18,142 nt of DNA, from assembly GCA_964450355.1 (NCBI GenBank), contig CAYVDH010000062.1, positions 1 to 18,142 on the forward strand, written 5' to 3'. The position numbers were made by a program, and so were the translations under genes. The DNA is from CAYVDH01 sp964450355. GTDB taxonomy: Bacteria > Bacteroidota > Bacteroidia > NS11-12g > UBA955. The notes under the pieces were generated by a model. That model ran no database searches, was not told the origin of the DNA, and worked only from the letters and a program-made list of their open reading frames with translations. Below, in pieces: positions 7,985-15,224 of the stretch. Each line of letters begins with the position of its first letter. Position 1 is the first letter of the stretch.

Positions 7985-10189
7985 TTAAAGTTTTTCTAGA
8001 ATATAATTTGTCATTTTGTTGTACAAGTGCCATCGGGTCTTGCCTCCATAAATACCGTGATTCTTGTTTGGATAGTATTCTGCATCGTAATTGATGTTGG
8101 CATTGTTCATTGCATACACCATTTCAACAGCATTTTGAAAATGGACATTGTCATCAGCCGTGCCATGTATAATTAAATAGTTTCCTTTTATTTTACTTAC
8201 ATGAGTCAATGGCGAATTGGCATCATATCCATTGGCATTTTCTTTGGGTGTTCTCATGTATCTCTCCGTATAAATGTTGTCGTAATACCTCCAATTGGTT
8301 ACTGGTGCAACAGCAATGGCTGTTTTAAAAAAATCCGCACCTTTTGTAATACAATTGCTTGCCATAAATCCTCCATAACTCCAACCCCAAATTCCAATCC
8401 TGCTTTTATCTACATATGGTTTTGCACCAAAATGTTTTGCACCTTCTATGTAATCTTGAGTTTCATACAAGCCTAAATTTAAATAAGTCATCTTTTTAAA
8501 TTCTTCTCCTCTGCCACCACTTCCTCTGTTGTCTATAGAAATAACAATGTAACCTTTTTGTGCCAATTGTTGATGCCATAAATAATTTCCTCCACCCCAA
8601 GCATTTTTTACTGTTTGATAGCCTGGTCCACCATATACAAAAAACAAGACTGGATACTTTTTACTTGAATCAAAATTAGGAGGAGTAATTTTCCAATAAT
8701 CTAAATCAACACCTTCTGAACTTGTAAATTTTCCGAATTCAATTTTGCCAAAATTCAATAAATTTAATTTGTCTTGCAATGTTTTATTGGTTTCTAAAGT
8801 TCTAACGATTTCTCCATTTTGATTTTTAATCAAAGAAGTTGGAGGAGTGCCTAAAGTAGAATAATTATCTACAAAATACTCAAATGTGGGTGAAAAACTG
8901 ATGTTATGCCATCCATTTTCTTTACTTATTGTAGTGATGTTTCCATTGCTAATATTGATAGAATACAATTGCCTTTCGCTCGGATTTGAATAGCCACTAC
9001 TAAAGTAAATTAAATCTCCTTTTTTACCATAGTATTGATCTATTTCATTTTCTGCTTTTGTTAATGCTATTTCCTTTTCATTTGAAAATTGAAGTGAACC
9101 TAAACTAATATTTTTAGTCAATGAATACAATTGATAGCGACCACTTTTTTCAGATAAATAGTACATTTCAACAACGTCACCCATCTTATAATTATTATAT
9201 TTAAAATCAAGGTCGTTGATTTCTATGTAATATTTGTTTTCTTCGGTATAAAAAACTGATGTTTTGCCATCGCTGGCATTTGCAAACAACACTTCTAATT
9301 TGTTTTGAAGTCTATTTAGTCTTTGTATGCTCAAATAATTTCCATTTACCCATTTAATTCTAGGTAAATATTGGTCGTTTTCTGAACCTGTCTCACATTT
9401 TTTAGATTTTTTCTTTTTTAAGTTGTAAGTATAAACATCAACTGTACTATTAGTTTCTCCAGCTTTAGGGTATTTCCATGTTTCTTTATTTGGATATAAT
9501 TTGCCATAAATGTCCATACTGAATTCAGGTACTTTGCTTTCATCAAATCTATAAAAAGCAATGTAATCACCATAAGGTGACCATTCAAAACCTCTGCTCA
9601 TACTAAATTCTTCCTCATAAACCCAATCTACGGCACCATTGATAATTTTATTTTTCATACCGTCCTTAGTTATTTGTGTTTCTTTATTTTTTAATACATC
9701 ATAAATGTACAAATTATTATCACTAACATAGGCTACCATGTTGCCATTAGGGCTCAATGTGGCATACATTATTTTTTTGTTGCTAATTGGTGTAGTTTTG
9801 TTTTCTTTGATATTGTAAAGGTAAGTCATGCTTTTACCACTGTGTCTGTAAACTTGTTCATACCCATTGGTAATTAAAACTAAATTTTCATCTGCACTAA
9901 ATTTAAAACTTTCTACAATAATTGGTTTGTTGTCAACGGTAATTTTAGAAGTTTCGAAAATGGTTGACATTTTTTGCCCTGTTTTAATGTCATATTTGTT
10001 ACAAGATTTCGTTTTGTCGGCATTTTCATCTAATTGACAATAGGAAGAGCCATCATTCATAAAATTAAATCCAGGTGGCATTTTGGCATTGTATGTGCCT
10101 TTGAACCATATATCTTCATTAGTTAATGTAGTTTGTGCATTGGATTGTAATAAATGAAATACAACAAACAAAAGTATAAAATTGCGCAT
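7985..10189 (-). CDS. Secreted dipeptidyl-peptidase IV-like S9 serine peptidase
   Basis: 734 residues from the ATG at 10187-10189, chosen because it opens a clean signal peptide (MRNFILLFVVFHLLQSNAQ) and because an in-frame ATG 75 nt upstream lies inside rnpB. An N-terminal beta-propeller (about 80-480) holds the DPP-IV Glu motif DWVYEEEF (Glu near 192-194) that anchors the substrate N-terminus. The C-terminal alpha/beta hydrolase has FFVYGGPGYQ, the nucleophile motif GIWGWSYGGF (Ser604), GTADDNVHF (catalytic Asp near 680) and NKNHGIYGG (His711). Expected activity is release of X-Pro/X-Ala dipeptides from peptides in the periplasm; substrate preference is family knowledge. No T9SS tail is visible. 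Only about 38 nt separate it from the rnpB 3' end, with no good promoter between, so read-through from rnpB is possible. Confidence 0.93.
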   Translation of the reverse strand: MRNFILLFVVFHLLQSNAQTTLTNEDIWFKGTYNAKMPPGFNFMNDGSSYCQLDENADKTKSCNKYDIKTGQKMSTIFETSKITVDNKPIIVESFKFSADENLVLITNGYEQVYRHSGKSMTYLYNIKENKTTPISNKKIMYATLSPNGNMVAYVSDNNLYIYDVLKNKETQITKDGMKNKIINGAVDWVYEEEFSMSRGFEWSPYGDYIAFYRFDESKVPEFSMDIYGKLYPNKETWKYPKAGETNSTVDVYTYNLKKKKSKKCETGSENDQYLPRIKWVNGNYLSIQRLNRLQNKLEVLFANASDGKTSVFYTEENKYYIEINDLDFKYNNYKMGDVVEMYYLSEKSGRYQLYSLTKNISLGSLQFSNEKEIALTKAENEIDQYYGKKGDLIYFSSGYSNPSERQLYSINISNGNITTISKENGWHNISFSPTFEYFVDNYSTLGTPPTSLIKNQNGEIVRTLETNKTLQDKLNLLNFGKIEFGKFTSSEGVDLDYWKITPPNFDSSKKYPVLFFVYGGPGYQTVKNAWGGGNYLWHQQLAQKGYIVISIDNRGSGGRGEEFKKMTYLNLGLYETQDYIEGAKHFGAKPYVDKSRIGIWGWSYGGFMASNCITKGADFFKTAIAVAPVTNWRYYDNIYTERYMRTPKENANGYDANSPLTHVSKIKGNYLIIHGTADDNVHFQNAVEMVYAMNNANINYDAEYYPNKNHGIYGGKTRWHLYNKMTNYILEKL

Positions 10190-10227
10190 AGGGCAAAGAA
10201 ACAAAAGATTTATTAAAAAAAGAAAAA

Positions 10228-10582
10228 AGCAATCTATAAGCCGGGTTCTGTCATCTATTTTCATAGATTGTTTGCCATTTATCTAATGCAACCTACCCTC
10301 TGTAGTTGGAATAAATTCCATAGAACGAGCAGCTCTAAGCCTACAGTTTACTTGGTTTTACAACCCACAAGGTTTATCCCGTATCAACATTGCTGTTTTT
10401 ACGTGTGAGCTCTTACCTCACATTTTCACCCTTATCTTGGCATAGCCTAGACGGTAATTTTCTGCGACACTTTCTGTCTGTATTTATTTCTATTTACAGC
10501 CCATTTTTTCAAATGGTGTGGTGCTCTGTGTTGCCCGGACTTTCCTTACTAACCGGAGTTAGCACGGCAAACCAATTGCTTT
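10228..10582 (-). ncRNA. rnpB: RNase P RNA, bacterial type A
   Basis: About 355 nt on the minus strand; ends are estimated from P1 pairing (AGCAAU near 10575-10580 with AUUGCU near 10228-10233). Diagnostic conserved parts are visible: GGAAAGUCCGGGC in the 5' part, AUAAGGGUGAAA, GGUAAGAGCUCAC, AGAGGGUAGGUUGC, and the 3' end GACAGAACCCGGCUUAU. This is the catalytic RNA that matures tRNA 5' ends. The 3' end of P1 runs straight into a T-rich stretch (10211-10228), which likely forms the terminator. Its -7 box ends about 10 nt before the estimated 5' end. Confidence 0.96.
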
Positions 10583-10591
10583 TTTCCATTG

Positions 10592-10599
10592 CAAAGGTA
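10592..10599 (-). promoter_or_regulatory. -7 box TACCTTTG of rnpB
   Basis: Exact TAnnTTTG on the minus strand, 9-10 nt before the estimated RNase P RNA 5' end, which is the expected spacing to a start site. No TTTG is seen at the ideal distance; the nearest ones are 4 and 27 nt upstream. Confidence 0.6.
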
Positions 10600-10639
10600 A
10601 GTCAAATTACATTTACTATGTGAAATCAAAACAAAATCT

Positions 10640-10647
10640 TACCTTTG
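10640..10647 (+). promoter_or_regulatory. -7 box TACCTTTG of the mevalonate operon
   Basis: Exact TAnnTTTG, identical to the rnpB box on the other strand 41 nt away. Expected transcription start is near 10653, leaving a leader of only about 12 nt before the TTG at 10665. The -33 element is not evident. Confidence 0.6.
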
Positions 10648-10664
10648 TTGTTCTAAATTATTAA

Positions 10665-11699
10665 TTGCCAAATACCTTATTGGACACAAAAACAACATCA
10701 GATAGAAAGAAGGATCATTTAGAGCTAACCTTTGTCTCACAAACATTGGAACGAGATACTAGATTTTATTACGAACCTTTATTGAGCTCACATCCTGATG
10801 ATAATTTACCTCGAATTACAATTGCCAACAAACAAATGAAAATGCCTTTGTGGGTTAGCAGTATGACAGGTGGAACCGAAAAAGCATCATTAATCAATCA
10901 TAACTTAGCAAAAGCTTGTAATGAATTTGGTATGGGCATGGGACTGGGAAGTTGTAGAATCATTTTAAAAGACAATGCCTTTTTCAACGATTTTAATATT
11001 CGACCAATATTGGGAGACGATTTGCCTTTTTTTGCCAATTTAGGAATTGCTCAAATTGAAGAATTGATTGAAAGTAATACCACTCATTTAGCCGATGACT
11101 TAGTAAACAAATTGTCTGCTGATGGATTGATAATACATGTCAACCCTTTTCAAGAATGGTTACAACCCGAAGGAGATCATTTAAAGCACCCACCAATTGA
11201 TACTATAAAAAGAATTTTAGATAAAATTAAATCAAAAATCATTGTCAAAGAAGTTGGTCAAGGCATGGGTCCTAAATCATTGATAGAATTAATTAAACTG
11301 CCTATCGAAGCCATTGAGTTTGGAGCACATGGAGGTACTAACTTTGCAACACTTGAACTTCACAGGCAAGATGAAATGAGAAGAACTCAATTACAACCTT
11401 TAACTACCATAGGGCATTCAGCAGAAGAAATGGTTTTATATTCTAACCAAATTTTGGATGAATTAGGTGACAAAGCATTGTGTAAAAACTTAATCATAAG
11501 TGGAGGTGTAAAAAATTATTTAGATGGATATTATTTAATGAAAAAATCTAAATTTAACTCAGTTTATGCCCAAGCATCAGCTTTTTTAAAATACGCAACT
11601 GGAGAATACTTAGAACTTCAAAATTATTGTAAAACAGTAAAAAATGGCTTAGAAGTGTGCTATCAATATTTAAACCTCAAAGAAATCAATGAACAATAA
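10665..11699 (+). CDS. fni: Type II isopentenyl-diphosphate isomerase (FMN-dependent)
   Basis: 344 residues, the usual length for the type 2 enzyme, which interconverts IPP and DMAPP in the cytoplasm using FMN and NADPH. Visible motifs: DRKKDHLELTF at the N-terminus, WVSSMTGGTEKASLIN, GMGLGSCR, HVNPFQEWLQPEGDH (substrate-binding core), VKEVGQGMGP, EFGAHGGTNFATLE (flavin phosphate region) and a late SGGVKNYLDGYYL. The start must be unusual: a stop codon sits at 10662-10664 and no ATG occurs before the conserved DRKKDH, so TTG at 10665 (or TTG at 10680) is used. It is the first gene of a mevalonate operon and overlaps the next gene by 11 bp, suggesting coupled translation. Confidence 0.95.
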   Translation: MPNTLLDTKTTSDRKKDHLELTFVSQTLERDTRFYYEPLLSSHPDDNLPRITIANKQMKMPLWVSSMTGGTEKASLINHNLAKACNEFGMGMGLGSCRIILKDNAFFNDFNIRPILGDDLPFFANLGIAQIEELIESNTTHLADDLVNKLSADGLIIHVNPFQEWLQPEGDHLKHPPIDTIKRILDKIKSKIIVKEVGQGMGPKSLIELIKLPIEAIEFGAHGGTNFATLELHRQDEMRRTQLQPLTTIGHSAEEMVLYSNQILDELGDKALCKNLIISGGVKNYLDGYYLMKKSKFNSVYAQASAFLKYATGEYLELQNYCKTVKNGLEVCYQYLNLKEINEQ

Positions 11700-13041
11700 A
11701 ATAATCAAAGGCTTTTCTAAATTAAGCAAAGAAGCTAAAATTGAGTGGCTAGCTGCAAATTTTTTAAATCAAAACCAAGAATCAGTTCAGTTTTTAAAAA
11801 GTTATTGGCATACTAATGAAACCACACAGAAGTTGCATGATGAGTTCATTGAAAACACCATCACCAATTTTTATTTGCCATTTGGAATTGCACCTAATTT
11901 TTTAATAGATGGCAAAATGTACTGTGTGCCAATGGCTATAGAGGAAAGCTCGGTAGTTGCTGCAGCATCAAAATCTGCTAATTTTTGGCTAGATAAAGGA
12001 GGATTTCACACCGAAATAATAAGCACTGAAAAAATTGGTCATGTCCATTTTATTTGGAAAGGAAATCACAAAAATGATTTGATTGCTTTTTTCGAATCCA
12101 TCAAACATAAATTCATTTCTCATACCAACCATTTGACTAAAAACATGCAATTGAGAGGTGGTGGAATTCTATCAATTGAACTTATAGATAAAACGGATTT
12201 AGAACCACATTACTATCAAATCAAATCTTCGTTTGAAACATGTGATAGCATGGGAGCCAATTTTATTAATTCCATTTTAGAAGAATATTCTAAAATTTTA
12301 AAAGAAGAAATATTGACTACTAATTTGCTAAAAGAAGAAGATAAAAGCATAGAAGTAGTGATGTGTATTTTGAGTAATTACACTCCTAATTGCATAGTAA
12401 GAGCTGAAGTAAGGGCTAAAGTTGAAGACCTAAATGATGGCAATGAAATGACAGGCCAATATTTTGCTGAGAAGTTTTGCAGGGCTATCCGAATTGCTGA
12501 AATTGAGCCATACAGAGCAACAACTCATAACAAAGGAATAATGAATGGCATAGACAGCGTTGTAATAGCTACTGGCAATGATTTTAGGGCAGTAGAAGCC
12601 AGCGCGCACACTTATGCATCAAGGAATGGAAGATATGAAAGTTTGACTCATGCAGAAATTATAAATGGAGAATTCAGGTTTTGGTTGGAAATTCCATTGG
12701 CATTAGGTACTGTTGGAGGCTTGACAAATTTGCATCCAATGGTTAAATTTGCTTATCAATTATTAGGCAATCCCAATGCTCAAGAATTAATGAGAATTAC
12801 TTCTGTAGTTGGTTTAGCTCAAAATTTTTCAGCAATAAGGTCGCTAGTAACTTCTGGAATACAAAAAGGACACATGAAAATGCACCTTTTAAATATATTG
12901 AATCAATTAGAGGCAACTGAAGATGAAAAATTGAAAATCATAGATCACTTTAAACACAATGTTGTTAGTTATAGTGCAGCTGTAGAAGTATTTTGTAAGA
13001 TAAGAGGAATAAAAGATTTACAAGCTGTAGCACAAAAATAG
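11689..13041 (+). CDS. mvaA: Class II hydroxymethylglutaryl-CoA reductase
   Basis: 450 residues, close to class II bacterial HMG-CoA reductases. It interconverts HMG-CoA and mevalonate with NAD(P)H; the pathway context (beside IPP isomerase and a GHMP kinase) indicates the biosynthetic direction. Motifs: PMAIEESSVVAAASKSA (catalytic Glu near 85-86), GGGILSIELID, CDSMGANFIN (185-194, nucleotide-binding loop), NKGIMNGIDSVVIATGNDF (Lys282 and Asp298), GTVGGLTNLHP (340-350) and KGHMKMHL with the catalytic His395. It starts inside the last codons of fni (ATG 11689) and its stop is followed by a run of six Gs and the next gene after 8 nt, so it belongs to one transcript. Cofactor preference cannot be read from sequence alone. 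Confidence 0.95.
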   Translation: MNNKIIKGFSKLSKEAKIEWLAANFLNQNQESVQFLKSYWHTNETTQKLHDEFIENTITNFYLPFGIAPNFLIDGKMYCVPMAIEESSVVAAASKSANFWLDKGGFHTEIISTEKIGHVHFIWKGNHKNDLIAFFESIKHKFISHTNHLTKNMQLRGGGILSIELIDKTDLEPHYYQIKSSFETCDSMGANFINSILEEYSKILKEEILTTNLLKEEDKSIEVVMCILSNYTPNCIVRAEVRAKVEDLNDGNEMTGQYFAEKFCRAIRIAEIEPYRATTHNKGIMNGIDSVVIATGNDFRAVEASAHTYASRNGRYESLTHAEIINGEFRFWLEIPLALGTVGGLTNLHPMVKFAYQLLGNPNAQELMRITSVVGLAQNFSAIRSLVTSGIQKGHMKMHLLNILNQLEATEDEKLKIIDHFKHNVVSYSAAVEVFCKIRGIKDLQAVAQK

Positions 13042-13049
13042 GGGGGTAG

Positions 13050-13970
13050 ATGGGCGATAAAACAGTTTTTTACAGTCCTGGAAAATTATTGTTATGTGGG
13101 GAATATGCAGTATTGCAAGGCGCTACATGTTTTGCATTGCCTACATCCAAAGGGCAATCATTATCTGTTGAAACTATTGAAAGCGATGCTTATTTGCTGC
13201 ATTGGGTAAGTAAAGACAAGGATTCTAATGTTTGGTTTCAAGCTCAAATCAGTTTGCCTTATTTTATCATTGAAGAAACAAATGATGAGTTAACTGCAAT
13301 ACAATTGGTAAGATTTTTAATCAATGCAAAACATTTAAATCCTAAATTTTTAGAAAATAAGGGTGAATATAGAGTGACCACAGAATTGGAATTTGGAATA
13401 AATGAAGGATTGGGTAGCAGTTCTACATTAACCAATAACATAGCGCAATGGGCTCAAGTAAATCCTTTCTCTTTGCACTTTAATGCATTCAAAGGAAGTG
13501 GATTTGATGTTGCTGTGGCTAAAGAAAAAAAGCCAATATTGTACACAATGAATGGCAATAACCCATCTATAGAAGTGGTAGATTGGAATAAAAATTTTAT
13601 CGATAAATTGTATTTTGTTTATCTAAATCAAAAGCAAAACAGCAGGAAAGAAATTGCTAAATTCAATCAGCAATTAACTAGCTCACAACTAGCTCAAGTT
13701 TCCAGAATAAGCAAATTAATTGCATTAAATGATGATTATTTTGAATTTTGTTTACTGTTGGAATTAGCAGAAAACGAAACTGCTTTATTTCTTAACCGAA
13801 AAACTATAAAACAAGATTTATTTTCAGATTACAAAGGAACAATCAAAAGTTTAGGAGCTTGGGGAGGTGATTATGTGTTGGCTACGGGAGAAAACACAGT
13901 TCAATATTTTAAAGAAAAGGGATATGAATGTGTTGTTTCATTTGAAGAGATGATACAAAGTGAAAATTAA
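13050..13970 (+). CDS. GYDIA-type GHMP kinase (mevalonate-kinase-like)
   Basis: 306 residues. N-terminal FYSPGKLLLCGEYAVLQG (7-24) is the GHMP substrate/ATP region. INEGLGSSSTLTNN (117-130) is the ATP-binding motif PxGxGSSAA in a variant in which Pro is replaced and the Ala pair by Ser-Thr. GSGFDVAVA (149-157) corresponds to the conserved GYDIA/GxDxA block, and SLGAWGGDYVLATG near 280 is the C-terminal glycine-rich motif. Being third in an operon with HMG-CoA reductase and IPP isomerase, it most likely phosphorylates mevalonate or phosphomevalonate. Which step cannot be decided here; a separate canonical kinase may exist elsewhere. The start ATG 13050-13052 is preceded 4 nt upstream by GGGGGG, unusual in this AT-rich DNA and possibly a weak ribosome-binding site. 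Confidence 0.85.
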   Translation: MGDKTVFYSPGKLLLCGEYAVLQGATCFALPTSKGQSLSVETIESDAYLLHWVSKDKDSNVWFQAQISLPYFIIEETNDELTAIQLVRFLINAKHLNPKFLENKGEYRVTTELEFGINEGLGSSSTLTNNIAQWAQVNPFSLHFNAFKGSGFDVAVAKEKKPILYTMNGNNPSIEVVDWNKNFIDKLYFVYLNQKQNSRKEIAKFNQQLTSSQLAQVSRISKLIALNDDYFEFCLLLELAENETALFLNRKTIKQDLFSDYKGTIKSLGAWGGDYVLATGENTVQYFKEKGYECVVSFEEMIQSEN

Positions 13971-13983
13971 TTAGTATTATTAT

Positions 13984-14009
13984 TTTAAACAAAAGTTTAA
14001 GTTTTTTTT
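13984..14009 (+). terminator. Likely intrinsic terminator of the mevalonate operon
   Basis: Stem TTAAAC / GTTTAA (extendable by a T-G pair) with an AAAA loop, then eight Ts (14002-14009), 14 nt after the GHMP kinase stop. The stem is AT-rich and so weaker than a classic terminator, but the T run and position fit. Confidence 0.55.
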
Positions 14010-14011
14010 AT

Positions 14012-14019
14012 TAAATTTG
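14012..14019 (+). promoter_or_regulatory. -7 box TAAATTTG before the CxxCH/T9SS protein gene
   Basis: Exact TAnnTTTG directly after the T run of the preceding terminator and 9 nt before the ATG at 14029. A start site 5-7 nt downstream would give a nearly leaderless mRNA. No TTTG at the expected -33 position, so moderate confidence. Confidence 0.45.
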
Positions 14020-14028
14020 TACTTAAGT

Positions 14029-14865
14029 ATGAAAAAAATTATCTATTCAACTTTTGTATTAACCATAGTTTTTATGTTGTTTCAAGCTTCTACAAGTAAA
14101 ATAATGAAAAAAGATGGAGCTGAGCCTGGATATACTGGTTCACCAGGAGATAGCATGAAAAATTGCACCGCTTGTCATGGCGGAGATGCAACATTTTATG
14201 AAGGATGGATTGAATCTAATATACCTTCAACAGGTTATGTGCCTGGTCAGATTTATACCATTACAACTACCAATACAGAATTGGAGGGTACTCGCTTTGG
14301 TTTTCAAATATCTCCACAAAATGATAAAGGGGATTTGTTAGGCGAAATCATTGTAACGGATTCAATACAAACGAAACTAGTGGGCGATAAAAAATACTTA
14401 ACTTATACAGAAAATGGAGTAGATGGAATTGATGGCTCAAAAACTTGGACATTCAATTGGAAAGCTCCTGTGGCAGGAACTGGTAAAGTGACTTTTTATG
14501 GGGCGTATAATTCCAATTTTCAAGGTCATAAAGGCAGTGATCACACATTTTTATCTACTTTAATTTTAAACGAATATGGAACTGTTAAAGTCAATGAAAT
14601 GCCGAAAGTGTTAACTGTGTTTTCTGTGTATCCAAATCCTAGTTCTCAATTGGTTAACATCAATTTAACGCTTAAGAAAACTTCTCAAGTAGAATTATAC
14701 ATCACAGATAGTTATGGTAAACTAATTGCCAATGTTGTGAATGAAAAACTTAGTGGCAATGTAAGCAAACAATACAACACCAGTCAATTAGCAGCTGGGG
14801 TTTATTTCATTAATGCCAAAGTAAATGGAACTGTGGTAACACAAAAATTGACAGTTAAGAATTAG
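14029..14865 (+). CDS. Secreted CxxCH-motif protein with Reeler/choice-of-anchor-like domain and T9SS type A tail
   Basis: 278 residues from ATG 14029 (MKKIIYSTFVL...); a TTG 12 nt upstream is less likely. A Sec signal peptide covers about 1-22. Near residue 45, after GYTGSPGDSMKN, is CTACHGG, a CxxCH heme-c-type motif. A beta-rich domain with GQIYTITTTN and a late FYGAYNSNFQGH resembles the Reeler/choice-of-anchor V group found in Bacteroidota. The C-terminal about 80 residues (VFSVYPNPSSQ, VELYITDSYGKLI, LAAGVYFINA, TQKLTVKN) form a T9SS type A sorting domain, so surface export is expected. Whether a heme is really attached is unproven; CxxCH is common in this domain family, whose role is unknown. 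It stands alone between two terminator-like hairpins. Confidence 0.85.
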   Translation: MKKIIYSTFVLTIVFMLFQASTSKIMKKDGAEPGYTGSPGDSMKNCTACHGGDATFYEGWIESNIPSTGYVPGQIYTITTTNTELEGTRFGFQISPQNDKGDLLGEIIVTDSIQTKLVGDKKYLTYTENGVDGIDGSKTWTFNWKAPVAGTGKVTFYGAYNSNFQGHKGSDHTFLSTLILNEYGTVKVNEMPKVLTVFSVYPNPSSQLVNINLTLKKTSQVELYITDSYGKLIANVVNEKLSGNVSKQYNTSQLAAGVYFINAKVNGTVVTQKLTVKN

Positions 14866-14882
14866 TTTTTTAATTCGTGCAA

Positions 14883-14909
14883 TAAAGTTGATGTTTAACT
14901 TTTTATTTT
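14883..14909 (+). terminator. Possible terminator after the CxxCH/T9SS protein gene
   Basis: AAAGTT (14884-14889) and AACTTT (14897-14902) form a 6-bp stem with a 7-nt loop, followed by TTATTTT, 18 nt after the stop codon. The stem is short and AT-rich. Confidence 0.45.
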
Positions 14910-14931
14910 AAAGGTTATGACTGCATGTCTA

Positions 14932-14939
14932 TACTTTTG
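14932..14939 (+). promoter_or_regulatory. -7 box TACTTTTG before the candidate small RNA
   Basis: Exact TAnnTTTG match; the same octamer serves tRNA-Ser in this window. Expected start near 14945, just where the conserved-looking GCAACGTTAGGGATAG segment begins. No exact TTTG about 20 nt upstream (TTAA there). Confidence 0.5.
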
Positions 14940-14944
14940 ATGAA

Positions 14945-15030
14945 GCAACGTTAGGGATAGAAGTGGATACCTCTCAGCAAAGAAGGTACAAGCCGTAGAA
15001 TAATAGCGAATCAGCCTGAAACCCTTAAGT
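14945..15030 (+). ncRNA. Candidate structured small RNA (resembles a recurrent Bacteroidota intergenic motif, perhaps Flavo-1-like)
   Basis: Noncoding stretch, clearly less AT-rich than its flanks, starting GCAACGTTAGGGATAGAAG and ending near CAGCCTGAAACCC. From memory this resembles a recurrent intergenic motif of Flavobacteria-type genomes (GTTAGGGAT..GAAG..GG.ATCC....AGCGGA.AGCCCGA); I cannot confirm its Rfam family, and Flavo-1 is only a guess. Visible pairing: TACCT (14968-14972) with AGGTA (14984-14988) as a local hairpin, and AGGG (14953-14956) with CCCT (15022-15025) as a possible closing stem. A promoter-like -7 box sits just upstream. A 62-codon frame on the other strand across this region looks spurious. 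Strand, ends and function are inferred. Confidence 0.45.
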
Positions 15031-15063
15031 AAATCTAAATAAAAAAAATTGCGAAAGCTAAAA

Positions 15064-15083
15064 TTGAGGATGAAGCGCCTCAA
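15064..15083 (-). terminator. Intrinsic terminator of tRNA-Arg(CCU)
   Basis: On the minus strand TTGAGG - 8-nt loop - CCTCAA is a perfect 6-bp stem, followed by TTTTAGC and a little later a run of eight Ts. It begins 21 nt after the tRNA 3' end. Confidence 0.6.
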
Positions 15084-15104
15084 TAAAATCTATATAATTC
15101 GTTG

Positions 15105-15176
15105 TAGCCCCGCCAGGAGTCGAACCTGAATCAAATGTTTAGGAAACATCTATTCTATCCATTGAACTACAGGGCC
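15105..15176 (-). tRNA. tRNA-Arg (anticodon CCU)
   Basis: Minus strand, 72 nt. Acceptor GGCCCUG pairs with CGGGGCU (terminal G-U and one internal G-U), discriminator A. D arm GUUC..GAAU. Anticodon stem GAUGU/ACAUU holds loop UUCCUAA, giving anticodon CCU. T arm CAGG-UUCGACU-CCUG. CCA not encoded. It decodes AGG. tRNA-Arg genes are frequent integration sites, but no integrase or repeated 3'-end fragment is seen here. Confidence 0.96.
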
Positions 15177-15187
15177 ATTCAATTCTG

Positions 15188-15219
15188 CAAAGATGATTGT
15201 ATAAACCAATTTATCCAAA
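15188..15219 (-). promoter_or_regulatory. Promoter of tRNA-Arg(CCU) (TTTG-N20-CATCTTTG)
   Basis: On the minus strand TTTG (15216-15219), 20 nt, then CATCTTTG (15188-15195), which matches TAnnTTTG except the first base. The -7 box ends 11 nt before the tRNA. It lies back to back with the promoter of the hydrolase operon. Confidence 0.65.
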
Positions 15220-15224
15220 TTGTT

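Noticed and set aside
10190..10264. Upstream 25-codon extension of the S9 peptidase
   Set aside because: The ATG at 10264 is inside the rnpB RNA; the next ATG opens a proper signal peptide.
10390..10623. 77-codon plus-strand frame
   Set aside because: Lies on the complement of RNase P RNA and its promoter.
14895..15083. 62-codon minus-strand frame
   Set aside because: Basic and aromatic composition of chance type, no family resemblance, overlaps the candidate RNA and the tRNA terminator.
15105..15176. tRNA-Arg(CCU) as an integration (attachment) site
   Set aside because: No integrase, no duplicated 3'-tRNA fragment and no flanking direct repeat visible in the window.
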